A stretch of DNA of 64,000 bases from Ancylobacter pratisalsi (GTDB taxonomy: Bacteria > Pseudomonadota > Alphaproteobacteria > Rhizobiales > Xanthobacteraceae): NCBI RefSeq assembly GCF_010669125.1, contig NZ_CP048630.1, forward strand, positions 2,058,001 to 2,122,000, in the 5' to 3' direction. A model generated the notes under the pieces. It had not been told where the DNA came from and ran no database searches. It worked only from the letters and a program-made list of their open reading frames with translations. This document shows, one piece after another, positions 25,593 to 34,093 of this stretch. Both the position numbers and the translations under genes were made by a program. How positions within the stretch are numbered: position 1 is the first letter of the stretch; each line of letters starts with the position of its first letter.

Positions 25593-27131
25593 GTGGTCGA
25601 GGCCCCCGCAATCCAGGCGGACGCCCCTCCGGCGCCGCCCTGCGCACTCGTGATCTTCGGCGCCTCCGGTGACCTCACCAAGCGCCTGCTGATGCCCTCG
25701 CTCTACAATCTCGCGCATGAGGGCGTGCTCGACCCCAATTTCGCGATCATCGGCGTCGATCGCGTCGAGCACACGGACCAGAGCTTTCGCGAGCACCTGA
25801 CGGACGCGGTGGAGGAACTTGCCGCGAAGAACCACCCGATAGACCGCGAGGTCTGGCAGTGGCTTGTCTCCCGCGCCATCTACATCACGGGTGATTTCGA
25901 CGGTGCCGGCGCCTATGAACAGCTGAAGGAGCGCCTTGCCAGCCGGCAGACGGACGTCGGCGACGCCAACGCCGTGTTCTATATGGCGGTCACGCCTCGC
26001 TTCTTCGCGACGATCGCCGAGCAGCTTGGGGCCGCCGATCTCTTGACCGAAAGCGACACCGCCTTCCGCCGCTTCGTGGTCGAAAAACCCTTCGGCACCG
26101 ACCTCGCCTCGGCAAAGGCGCTGAATGCGCGCCTGCTCGCCGTGGCCGAGGAAAGCCAGATCTATCGCATGGACCATTTCCTCGGGAAGGAAACCGTGCA
26201 GAACGTGATGGCGCTGCGCTTCGGAAATGGCATGTTCGAGCCCATCTGGAGCCGGGAATATGTGGATCACGTCCAGATAACCGCGGCCGAGACCGTGGGG
26301 GTCGAGCAACGCGGGCGCTTTTACGACGCGACCGGCGCGTTGCGCGACATGGTGCCCAACCACATGTTCCAGCTCCTCGCCATGGTCGCGATGGAGCCGC
26401 CCAATTCCTTCGACGCCGATGCGGTGCGCACCGAGAAATCGAAGGTGATCCAGGCAATCCGCCAGATGCGGCCGGGCGAGGCAGCCACCCATGTGGTGCG
26501 CGGCCAGTATCGGGCGGGAGAGGTGCTCGGAAAGCCGGTCGCCGACTACCGCGAAGAGCCCGACGTCTCGCCGGAAAGCCACACCGAAACCTACATCGCC
26601 ATCAAGTGTATGATCGACAACTGGCGGTGGAACGGAGTGCCGTTCTACATCCGCACCGGCAAGGCGCTCGCCACGCGCCGCACCGAGATCGCGATCCACT
26701 TCAAGCGCGCGCCGGGAGTGCTGTTCCGGGAGAATCCTGACTGTACGCTGGCACCAAACGTCCTCGTCATCCACGTCCAGCCGGATGAGGGCATCTCGCT
26801 GCGCTTCGCCGCCAAGGTGCCGGGCCGCAAAGTGCGTCTGGCGGAGGTCGACATGGACTTCCGCTACGCCGACTATTTCCAGTCGGCGCCCTCCACCGGT
26901 TATGAAACCCTCATCTATGACTGCCTTTCCGGTGATCCGACGCTCTTCCAGCGGGCTGACAACATCGAGGCGGGCTGGGCGGCGGTCGACCCCATTCTCA
27001 AGGCTACCGCCGCGGGGATGATCGACGTGCACGGCTACGCTGCCGGGACCAGCGGCCCGACCATGGCGGATGTCCTTCTCGCCCAGGACGGATCACAATG
27101 GCTGCCGCTCGAACGGGAACGCCCTCGATGA
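25593..27131 (+). CDS. zwf: Glucose-6-phosphate 1-dehydrogenase
   Basis: 512 residues, the usual length. The NADP-binding motif is LVIFGASGDLTKR, the active-site signature YRMDHFLGKETVQN contains the catalytic His region, and EKPFGTDL is conserved. It oxidises glucose-6-phosphate to 6-phosphogluconolactone. The start is GTG 25593. The stop overlaps the HAD gene start as ATGA. The lactonase gene pgl, often next to zwf, is not here. Confidence 0.95.
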   Translation: MVEAPAIQADAPPAPPCALVIFGASGDLTKRLLMPSLYNLAHEGVLDPNFAIIGVDRVEHTDQSFREHLTDAVEELAAKNHPIDREVWQWLVSRAIYITGDFDGAGAYEQLKERLASRQTDVGDANAVFYMAVTPRFFATIAEQLGAADLLTESDTAFRRFVVEKPFGTDLASAKALNARLLAVAEESQIYRMDHFLGKETVQNVMALRFGNGMFEPIWSREYVDHVQITAAETVGVEQRGRFYDATGALRDMVPNHMFQLLAMVAMEPPNSFDADAVRTEKSKVIQAIRQMRPGEAATHVVRGQYRAGEVLGKPVADYREEPDVSPESHTETYIAIKCMIDNWRWNGVPFYIRTGKALATRRTEIAIHFKRAPGVLFRENPDCTLAPNVLVIHVQPDEGISLRFAAKVPGRKVRLAEVDMDFRYADYFQSAPSTGYETLIYDCLSGDPTLFQRADNIEAGWAAVDPILKATAAGMIDVHGYAAGTSGPTMADVLLAQDGSQWLPLERERPR

Positions 27132-27991
27132 CAGAAGCTCGATCCTCGTCGCAGGCATCTGGCCGCCCGCCGCGGGCGTCGCGTATCTCGCTGATGGTGT
27201 CGGATGTGGACGGCACTCTGGTGAATACCGACAAACAGGTGGCACCAGCGACCGTCGAGGCGGTCGCCCGGCTTCATGCGGCGGGCGTCGCCTTCGCGGC
27301 GGTCTCAAGCCGCCCACCGCGCGGCATGAAGCTCCTTATCGAGCCACTCAAGCTCGATATCTTCGGCGGCTTCAACGGCTCGTCGATCATGCATGCCGAC
27401 TTCACGCCGGTGGAACAGCACTTTGTGCCTCTGGATGCCGCCAAGCTCGCGGTGGAGACCATGCGTGCACGGGGTGCGGACATCTGGGTCTTCGCCGACA
27501 ATGAATGGTACATCGACAATCCGGACAGCCAGTATGTGCCACGCGAGATTCGCACCGTGCAGTTCCAGCCCATAGTGGTGGATGCCTTTGGCGATCATCT
27601 GGCCCGCGCCGGCAAGATCGTCGGGTCCTCGTCGGACTTCGACAAGCTCGCGGCGTGCGAGAGCGAGCTTCAGGCCCTTCTCGGCGACACCGCCTCGGCC
27701 CGGCGCTCGCAGCACTACTATCTCGATGTCACCGCGCCTGTCGTCGACAAGGGTTATGCCGTGCGTGCCTTCGCCAAATATTTCGGCGTGCCGCTGGACG
27801 AGGTCGCCGTTATCGGCGACATGGCGAACGACCTGCCCATGTTCGACAATGCGGGTCTTGCCATCGCCATGGGCAACGCGACCGACGCGGTGAAGGCGCT
27901 GGCGGATAAGGTGACAACGACGAACGCCGAGGATGGCGTTGCCCACGCCATCGAGCATTTTGTTCTTCCGCTGGCGATCGGCGCACGCTGA
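27128..27991 (+). CDS. Cof-type HAD family phosphatase
   Basis: 287 residues. HAD motif I is MVSDVDGTLVNTDKQ (nucleophile Asp in DVDGT), motif II is AAVSSRPPRGMK, and motifs III/IV are DKGYAVRAFAKYFGVP and VIGDMANDLPMFDNAGLAIAMGNA. The central cap domain is of the Cof type, typical for sugar phosphatases. ATG 27128 overlaps the zwf stop. Its position suggests a substrate from the pentose-phosphate route or a damaged sugar phosphate (inference). Confidence 0.87.
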   Translation: MTEARSSSQASGRPPRASRISLMVSDVDGTLVNTDKQVAPATVEAVARLHAAGVAFAAVSSRPPRGMKLLIEPLKLDIFGGFNGSSIMHADFTPVEQHFVPLDAAKLAVETMRARGADIWVFADNEWYIDNPDSQYVPREIRTVQFQPIVVDAFGDHLARAGKIVGSSSDFDKLAACESELQALLGDTASARRSQHYYLDVTAPVVDKGYAVRAFAKYFGVPLDEVAVIGDMANDLPMFDNAGLAIAMGNATDAVKALADKVTTTNAEDGVAHAIEHFVLPLAIGAR

Positions 27992-28015
27992 GAGAAGAAG
28001 TAAGGTTGCGCGATA

Positions 28016-28044
28016 CGCCCCGCCTCCACGAGGGGTGCGGGGCG
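28016..28044. terminator. GC-rich hairpin between converging operons
   Basis: CGCCCCGC (28016-28023) pairs with GCGGGGCG (28037-28044), extended by four more pairs past a single bulged T. It lies 25 bases after the HAD stop and 29 bases after the end of the minus-strand binding-protein gene. No strong T-tract follows on either strand, so termination activity is only probable. Confidence 0.45.
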
Positions 28045-28072
28045 CTCGCTCTGCCGCCGTCGACAGACGAGG

Positions 28073-29134
28073 TCAACGGAAGATATCGTTGAACGAATCC
28101 TTGATCTTGGACGCTTGCTTCTCCAGCCCAGCATAATCGACGGGAATGATCGTCAGCTCGGTCACCTTCGGGCCACCCTCGGGCGGCGCGATGTCGGTGC
28201 GTGCCGAATAGCCGCCGTCGGCGGGGAAAACCTGCTGCGCCTTGGGGCTGATCATGAACGCGGCAAAAGCCTTTGCCGCATTGGGGTGCGGGCTGCCCTT
28301 CACCACCGCCGTCGGCGAGGGAATGACGAAGGTCCCGTCCTTGGGGTAGACGGTCACGATGTCATGACCGCTGTTGCGGTCAGCCGCAGCATAGGAATCC
28401 AGGGCGCCAACGGCGATCAACCGCTCGCCGCGCTTGAGGTTGTCCGAGACCTGCTGGTTTCCCTGCACGATCATGATGTCGTTGTCGGCGAGCTTCTTGT
28501 AGTAATCCCAGCCGAGCTTCTGCGACAGCGTCCCCACGACCGAGAGCTGTAACGAGGTGAAGGACGGATCCGTCATCACCAGCTGTCCAGCATATTTGGA
28601 GTCGGTGAGATCGGTCCATTTCTGCGGACGTTCCGCTTCAGCCACTTTATCGCCGCGCATGTAGATCGTGATCAGGTTCAGCCGCTGGCCGATCCAGTTG
28701 CCGTCCGGGTCCTTCGCCTGCTCCGGAATCTTGTCGAAATCGGCCGGCTTGAACGGAACGAACATGCCCTTCTCCGCCATCACATTGGAGGCGGCCGGAT
28801 CGGACGTCGTGAGCACGTCGGCGGCGACGCGACCCGCTGACTGTTCCTGATGAAAGCGGCGCAGAATGGCCGAACCGCCGGAGCGGAACAGCTCCACCTT
28901 GATGCCGGTCTCCTCCTCGAACAGGCGGGCAAGCTTGTTGGCCTGTTCGATCGGGGTCGACGTGTACCAGACTACCGTGCCCTCCTCCTTGGCCCTGGCC
29001 ATGTCCGCCTCTTCCGCCTGGGCTGGTGAGAGAGCGAAGCCTCCCAGGAAAAGACCGGCGGCGGCGACAAGGCCAAGGACGGCGGATCCTCGCGCCAGGA
29101 TGCATCGGCGTGTTTCGACACGTTCTGTCGTCAT
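28073..29134 (-). CDS. ABC transporter substrate-binding protein (Fbp/AfuA-like)
   Basis: 353 residues. The N terminus ETRRCILARG followed by a hydrophobic stretch resembles a twin-arginine signal, with a likely cut after AQA. The mature protein has the family-1 fold used by iron and phosphonate-type importers (EEGTVVWYTSTPIEQANKLARLFEEETGIKVE, LRRFHQEQSAGRVAADVL). The Tyr pair needed for ferric iron in FbpA is not evident. It is the last of five minus-strand genes with hydrolases, so an organic substrate is more likely than iron (inference). GGGAGG lies before ATG 29134. Confidence 0.82.
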   Translation of the reverse strand: MTTERVETRRCILARGSAVLGLVAAAGLFLGGFALSPAQAEEADMARAKEEGTVVWYTSTPIEQANKLARLFEEETGIKVELFRSGGSAILRRFHQEQSAGRVAADVLTTSDPAASNVMAEKGMFVPFKPADFDKIPEQAKDPDGNWIGQRLNLITIYMRGDKVAEAERPQKWTDLTDSKYAGQLVMTDPSFTSLQLSVVGTLSQKLGWDYYKKLADNDIMIVQGNQQVSDNLKRGERLIAVGALDSYAAADRNSGHDIVTVYPKDGTFVIPSPTAVVKGSPHPNAAKAFAAFMISPKAQQVFPADGGYSARTDIAPPEGGPKVTELTIIPVDYAGLEKQASKIKDSFNDIFR

Positions 29135-29185
29135 GGAAATTCCTCCCGGAGTATTGGTTCTTTTTCTGTCTTTGCTTGGTCTTAT

Positions 29186-30109
29186 TCAGCCCCGATAGAT
29201 CGGCTCGGGCTGCGTGAAGAAGGCGTGCAATATGTGCAGCACCAGCATGTAGTTCTTCTGCTGGAACGAGGCGTGCGAAATGCCCGGCATCAGCGCAAAC
29301 TGCTTGTCCGAATTTGGCAGGCGCTTGAAGAACTCGATCAGGTCCTCGAAGCTGGCGATGCCGTCAAATTCACCGCGCATCACAATGGTCGGCACTGTGA
29401 TCTTCGCCGGGTCGATGACCGGCAGGTTGGTGCACATGTCGATATAGGTGCCGTTGGGCATTGAATCGTCGAGCGACAGGATCGCGTCAGCGAAAGCCTC
29501 GATCACCTTGTCCTCGGCCGTACCGGGATGGTCGCGGTTGAAGATCGAGTAGACGAAGGCCTTGTCGATCGGGCGTCGGCCACCGGGCGGGAAATCGGGC
29601 AGCTTCTTGCGGCGGTTTTCCAGCGTGTGGCTACCCTCGCCGGTCCAGACGAAGGCATCGAGTGCGAGCCGCTTGACCCTTTCCGGGTGGCGCTGCGCGA
29701 AAGTTGCCGCCCTGAGCGCACCCGAAGAGATGCCGTAGACATAGAGCGGGCCGCAATCGCGGACCTTGAGTATGTAGTCGGTGGCGGCAACGAGATCGTC
29801 AGCCCCCTCGGCAATCGTCGCCTGCGTGCCGGGGCGCTTGTCGGAGCGACCGTAGCCGCGCATGTCGACCGTCCAGGTCTCGAAGCCCTTGTCGACGAAG
29901 AAGTCCATCGCCGACGAATAGGGACGGCCGGCGACCTGGAGGTCGAAGGTGGGCTGGGAGGCCATGGAGGAGCCATGGACGAACAGGACGGTTCCCGCCG
30001 CGGCGGCCCGTTCGGGCGCCTTCTGCCAGAGAAACAGCTCGGTATCGCCGTTATGGGTCCAGTGCTCGCGGCCGGTGAAGGCCGGGTTTAGCGCCGTTGC
30101 GCTCTGCAT
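29186..30109 (-). CDS. Alpha/beta hydrolase
   Basis: 307 residues. The nucleophile Ser sits in VYGISSGALRA, the acid is probably Asp in MRGEFDGIAS and the base is His in PGISHASF; the oxyanion region is LFVHGSSM. The start at 30109 (GGAG eight bases upstream) is preferred over the longer frame to 30175. Enzymes of this type cut esters, enol-lactones or C-C bonds. Being 14 bases downstream of the ABC ATPase gene, it probably acts on the imported compound. Confidence 0.85.
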   Translation of the reverse strand: MQSATALNPAFTGREHWTHNGDTELFLWQKAPERAAAAGTVLFVHGSSMASQPTFDLQVAGRPYSSAMDFFVDKGFETWTVDMRGYGRSDKRPGTQATIAEGADDLVAATDYILKVRDCGPLYVYGISSGALRAATFAQRHPERVKRLALDAFVWTGEGSHTLENRRKKLPDFPPGGRRPIDKAFVYSIFNRDHPGTAEDKVIEAFADAILSLDDSMPNGTYIDMCTNLPVIDPAKITVPTIVMRGEFDGIASFEDLIEFFKRLPNSDKQFALMPGISHASFQQKNYMLVLHILHAFFTQPEPIYRG

Positions 30110-30123
30110 GTGGTGCTCCGTTG

Positions 30124-31236
30124 TCAATGCTTGACCGCCGGCGTACTCGCCGCGGTTCGGTGGAAGACGTTGCATTCGCCGGCATCGATCGAGACGAAGA
30201 CCTCGTCATCGACATCGAAGGGCTCAAGCGGGTGCGTCTGGGCGCGCAGCACCGCGCCGGAAGCGAGTTCGAGCCAGTATTCGCTCAGATTGCCGAGGTA
30301 GGTGTGTTCCGTTACCTTCGCCGTGAGCTGGTCTGCCCCCTCGCGGACACGGGAGAGCTTCACATTCTCCGGCCGCACGGCAAGGTCCACCGCGTCGCCG
30401 GCGTGAAACTCCGCCCCGATCTGCGCCGGCAATTCCTGTCCGTCCACCACCAGCACCGGTGCGCCCCCGGGCCCGCTGCGCAGTTCGCCCGGCACGAAAT
30501 TCACGATGCCCATGAAGTCGGCCACCACCTTGTTCGCCGGGCGCCGGTACACCTCGTCCGGCGTGCCGAACTGTTGCAGCCTGCCGCCATGCATCACCGC
30601 GATCTGGTCGGAAAGGGCGAGCGCTTCGCTCTGGTCGTGGGTGACGTAGACGAAGGTGATCCCGGTCCGGCGCTGGAGTTGCTTCAGCTCCACGCGCATG
30701 CGCTCCCTCAGCTTGGCATCGAGGTTCGAGAGCGGTTCGTCGAGCAGCAGGATGCCCGGCTCGACGACGAGGCTGCGCGCCAACGCCACACGCTGTTGCT
30801 GGCCGCCCGAGAGTTCATTGGGCAGGCGCGCCTCAAGGCCACCCAGATTCACCAGCGCCAGCGTTTCTTCCACTTTCCGTCGGGCTTCCGCCGCGGGGAC
30901 CTTCCGAAGCTTGAGCCCGAACACGACATTCTCGAACACGGTCTTGTGGGGCCACACGGCATAGTTCTGGAACACCATACCCATGCCCCGTCGGTCGGGA
31001 GGCGCGACGCCCTCCACGGACGAGATGATCCTGTCGTCGACCCGGATGGTGCCGGCATCCGGCGTGACATAGCCGGCTATTAATCTGAGCGTTGTCGTCT
31101 TCCCGCAGCCGCTCGGCCCGAGCAGAGTGACGAACTGGTTGTCCCTGATGTCGAGATCGAGGTCCCGCAGCGCGGCCATGCCGCTTTCCTTGCCGCCATA
31201 GAACTTCGACAGTCCGGAGATGCGAATGCCTGCCAT
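30124..31236 (-). CDS. ABC transporter ATP-binding protein (Fbp/Pot type)
   Basis: 370 residues. Walker A GPSGCGKTT, Q-loop VFQNYAVWPH, signature LSGGQQQRVALARSL, Walker B GILLLDEPLSNLD and switch His in VYVTHDQSEAL are intact. The C-terminal 120 residues are a TOBE-type regulatory domain (LAVRPENVKLSR). A long frame continues upstream into the permease gene, but ATG 31236 begins with MAGIRISGLSKFYGG and shares one base with the permease stop (TGATG). Confidence 0.93.
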   Translation of the reverse strand: MAGIRISGLSKFYGGKESGMAALRDLDLDIRDNQFVTLLGPSGCGKTTTLRLIAGYVTPDAGTIRVDDRIISSVEGVAPPDRRGMGMVFQNYAVWPHKTVFENVVFGLKLRKVPAAEARRKVEETLALVNLGGLEARLPNELSGGQQQRVALARSLVVEPGILLLDEPLSNLDAKLRERMRVELKQLQRRTGITFVYVTHDQSEALALSDQIAVMHGGRLQQFGTPDEVYRRPANKVVADFMGIVNFVPGELRSGPGGAPVLVVDGQELPAQIGAEFHAGDAVDLAVRPENVKLSRVREGADQLTAKVTEHTYLGNLSEYWLELASGAVLRAQTHPLEPFDVDDEVFVSIDAGECNVFHRTAASTPAVKH

Positions 31237-32978
31237 CAGCCCATAACTCCCGGTCGCGAATTGCCTGAGGTGCCGGTCTTCAAACCAAGCCGGCTGCCGC
31301 CGAACCGCCGGGCAATGCCGATGGCGGTGGCGATGATGATCATGTTGACGATGGCGAGAGCGGCCACGGGTTCCGTGTAGCCGGTCTCGTAAAGGTTGTA
31401 GACGGCGACGGCGAGCGTGATGGAGGTTGACGAGAACAGCAGGATCGAGGCGCTCAGTTCCTGGATCACTGGCACGAAGACCAACAGCCAGCCGGCGAAC
31501 AAACCGGGCTTGATCAATGGCAGCGTGATTTCCTTCATCGTGTAGCCCCAGGATGCCCCGAGGATGCGCGCGCTCTCCTCCAGCGAGGGGTCGATCTGGC
31601 GAAGGGACGAATTCGCCGCTCGCACGCCGAGCGGAACATAGCGTCCGACATAGGCCAGCAGCAGGATGGCGAAGGTGCCGTACAGGGCGATGGGCATCGC
31701 CAGCCAGAACTGCAGCAGCGCCACCGCCATCACGATGCCCGGCAGGCCGAGCGGGATGAGCGAGGCATAGTCGAGCAGCTTGCGTCCCGGCAGCGTGGTG
31801 CGCACGTCGATCCACGAAATCATCGCCCCGAGGAACACACATACCGTTGCGGCTATGATGGCCAGACCGAGGCTGTTGATGATGGCGCGGCGGGTGACGT
31901 CGTACTCGATGAGCACGAAGCGATAGTTGTCGAAGGTCAGGTTCTGCCAGAAGTCGAGCCCCCAGGACTTGGAGAACGACACGGCGATCAGTGAACCGTA
32001 AGGGAGCAGGATCGCCACGATGAAGGTGGCCACGCAGGCGCCGAACAATACCCAGCGCCAGGGTCCGAGGTCCATCAGCTGCGGTCGGGCGCCCTTGCCG
32101 GCAAGCGTCACGTAGGAACGCTTGGCGAGGAAGGAACGCTGAAGATACAGCGCGGCCACGGTAATGGCGATGAACAGCAGCGACAGCGCCGAGGCGGTGC
32201 CGAACTGGGGCGGATAGTCGAACAGCGAGTAGATGCGGGTCGGCAACGTCACGATACGTCCCGGCAGACCGATGATGGCCTGCGACCCGAACAACGCGAT
32301 GGCGTTGACGAAAGCCAGCAAGGTGCCCGAGAGCACCGCGGGGGCCACCAGCGGTAAGGTGATCGTCAACGCGGTGCGCAGCTTGCTCGCGCCCAGGATC
32401 TGCGCCGCTTCCTCATAGGAGGCGTCGACCGATTGAAGGGCCGAGGAAGCGAGAAGATAGACGAAGGGAAAGGTGTGCAGCACCGTCACGAAGACCAGGC
32501 CGCTCATGGTGAAGATGTTGAAGCCGATGTCGAGCCCAAGCACATCCCGCAGGAAAACATTGATCACGCCGGCATTCGGGCTGAACAGGTTGACGAAGGC
32601 GATGGCGGTGAGGAAGGGCGGCGAGAGATAGGACAGAGTCGCCGTGAGCTGGATCAGCCCCTTTCCCGGCACATTGGTGCGGCTCACCGCCCAGGCGAGG
32701 GGCACTCCGATGACGATGCTGAGAAGTCCCGTCCAGCCGCCAAGTATCAGTGAATTGCCGAGCGCCCGAAGATAGGAGCGTCCCGTCAGGGCCTCCGCGA
32801 AGAACTCCGTCGTCAGTGCGCCATCCTGCCAGACACTGGCGAGGACGAGCGACAGCACGGGCAGGACGACCAGAACCACGAGCGCGGCGATCGCCGCTCC
32901 GATAACGATGTTCTCAAGACGCAACCAGCCCGGCAACCCGCGCGCACGGACCGGCGATGCGATGGTGATGATAGCCAT
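31236..32978 (-). CDS. ABC transporter permease, fused two-domain (FbpB-like)
   Basis: 580 residues with two binding-protein-dependent permease units of about six helices each. The EAA loops are EEAAQILGASKLRTALTITLPL in the first half and EESARILGASWGYTMKEITLPL in the second, each with the conserved Gly contacting the ATPase. Fusion of both permease units is typical of FbpB and PhnU/V-like importers. ATG 32978 has GGGAGGAAA before it. An 83-base gap separates it from the FAH-family gene upstream. Confidence 0.92.
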   Translation of the reverse strand: MAIITIASPVRARGLPGWLRLENIVIGAAIAALVVLVVLPVLSLVLASVWQDGALTTEFFAEALTGRSYLRALGNSLILGGWTGLLSIVIGVPLAWAVSRTNVPGKGLIQLTATLSYLSPPFLTAIAFVNLFSPNAGVINVFLRDVLGLDIGFNIFTMSGLVFVTVLHTFPFVYLLASSALQSVDASYEEAAQILGASKLRTALTITLPLVAPAVLSGTLLAFVNAIALFGSQAIIGLPGRIVTLPTRIYSLFDYPPQFGTASALSLLFIAITVAALYLQRSFLAKRSYVTLAGKGARPQLMDLGPWRWVLFGACVATFIVAILLPYGSLIAVSFSKSWGLDFWQNLTFDNYRFVLIEYDVTRRAIINSLGLAIIAATVCVFLGAMISWIDVRTTLPGRKLLDYASLIPLGLPGIVMAVALLQFWLAMPIALYGTFAILLLAYVGRYVPLGVRAANSSLRQIDPSLEESARILGASWGYTMKEITLPLIKPGLFAGWLLVFVPVIQELSASILLFSSTSITLAVAVYNLYETGYTEPVAALAIVNMIIIATAIGIARRFGGSRLGLKTGTSGNSRPGVMG

Positions 32979-33061
32979 TTTTCCTCCCAGAGCCGGCGCA
33001 TTTTTTGCGGTGCGCTTCAGCCATCAGACGGTGCCGCGCCCTTGGCGTGGGCGCGGCCATG

Positions 33062-33922
33062 TCAGGCGAACGGGTTGCTCAGCGTGCCGAGCCCGGTGAT
33101 CGACATCGTCACGTTGTCCCCCGGCTTCAGGAATTTCGGCGGGCTGAACCCGAGGCCCACGCCGGCCGGCGTGCCGGTCGCGATCAGGTCTCCAGGTTCC
33201 AGCGTCGTGCCGGCGGAAATGGTCTCGATAAGTCCGGGAATGTCGAAGATCAGATCGCGCGTATTGGCGTCCTGCCTGAGTTCACCATTCACCCAGGTTC
33301 GCACCTGCAGGTTCTCCGCATCGACCTCGTCGGCGGTGGTTATCCAGGGCCCCATCGGGCAGAAGGTATCGAGCGACTTTCCCAGAAACCATTGGCGGTG
33401 GTTCTTCTGCCGGTCGCGCGCCGTCACGTCGTTGATGATGGTATAGCCCCAGATGTGGTCGAACGCGTCCGCGCGGGCGATGTCCCGACCTCCCTTGCCG
33501 ATGACGATTGTGAGCTCGACCTCATAGTCGACGGCGCTTGTCACCTTGGGATGCGTATCAACCGTCGCGCCAGGGCCAACAACACAGGTCGCGGGCTTGG
33601 TGAACACCGCCGGGTAGTCGTCGATTTCGGCGCCCTTCACCGCGCCGGCCTCGTAGCCGGAACTGGCGAACTCCCTCGCATGGTCCCGATAGTTCTTGCC
33701 AACGCAAAAGATGTTGCGGCGCGGATGGGGAATCGGTGCGAGCAGTTCCACCTCCGACAGATTCATCCCGCTGCCGTTCAGATGGATGCCTGGAGAAATT
33801 TCGTCGAAGCGACGAATGAGGTCGACCATGTCGATGGCATCGACCGGATGGATCCGCTCCGCCGCGCTGTCCACGACTCCGACGAGCGTTCGCCCGGCAT
33901 GCCGAAAGGTTCCGAATTTCAT
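33062..33922 (-). CDS. Fumarylacetoacetate hydrolase family protein
   Basis: 286 residues with the FAH C-terminal fold from about residue 70: FCVGKNYRDHAREF, VFTKPATCVVGPG, the metal-binding DYEVELTIVIGKGGRDIA, GYTIINDVTARDRQ, WFLGKSLDTFCPMGPW and SAGTTLEPGDLIATGTPAGVG. Relatives are acylpyruvate hydrolases, 2-hydroxyhepta-2,4-diene-1,7-dioate isomerases or oxaloacetate decarboxylases. It is the first gene after the divergent GntR control region and is probably the core catabolic enzyme of the cluster. Confidence 0.9.
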   Translation of the reverse strand: MKFGTFRHAGRTLVGVVDSAAERIHPVDAIDMVDLIRRFDEISPGIHLNGSGMNLSEVELLAPIPHPRRNIFCVGKNYRDHAREFASSGYEAGAVKGAEIDDYPAVFTKPATCVVGPGATVDTHPKVTSAVDYEVELTIVIGKGGRDIARADAFDHIWGYTIINDVTARDRQKNHRQWFLGKSLDTFCPMGPWITTADEVDAENLQVRTWVNGELRQDANTRDLIFDIPGLIETISAGTTLEPGDLIATGTPAGVGLGFSPPKFLKPGDNVTMSITGLGTLSNPFA

Positions 33923-33934
33923 GTCCTGGCCTTG

Positions 33935-33948
33935 ATTGGTTTACCAAT
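33935..33948. promoter_or_regulatory. Putative GntR operator 1 (ATTGGT-TT-ACCAAT)
   Basis: A 14-bp site with perfect 6-base arms around TT, 13 bases upstream of the FAH-family start, so a bound protein would cover the region just before its ribosome-binding site. The core TTGGT-NN-ACCAA recurs in front of the divergent GntR gene. A lone half-site TTGGT lies at 33968-33972. Confidence 0.65.
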
Positions 33949-34057
33949 TTGAACCATTATAGCGACATTGGTTCGCCTGATGTCAACGGCACGTCGTCAG
34001 AAAGTCGAGTAGAAATACAGTAAGCATTGGCACTACAGCTTTACGACGACGCAGAAA

Positions 34058-34069
34058 TTGGTATACCAA
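34058..34069. promoter_or_regulatory. Putative GntR operator 2 (TTGGTATACCAA)
   Basis: A perfect 12-bp palindrome 24 bases upstream of the GntR start. It has the same arms and 2-base centre as operator 1, which argues for autoregulation and joint control of the divergent catabolic operon. FadR-subfamily regulators typically bind TGGT-Nx-ACCA. Confidence 0.7.
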
Positions 34070-34093
34070 ATACCTCATATCAAGCGAGGTGCC

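Noticed and set aside
25488..27032. 514-codon minus-strand frame opposite zwf
   Set aside because: Shadow of zwf, which has all G6PDH motifs; the antisense product resembles no protein.
28073..32978. Ferric iron uptake operon
   Set aside because: The ABC components resemble Fbp proteins, but the binding protein lacks a clear iron-ligand pattern and the operon contains two hydrolases and a GntR regulator instead of Fur-type control.
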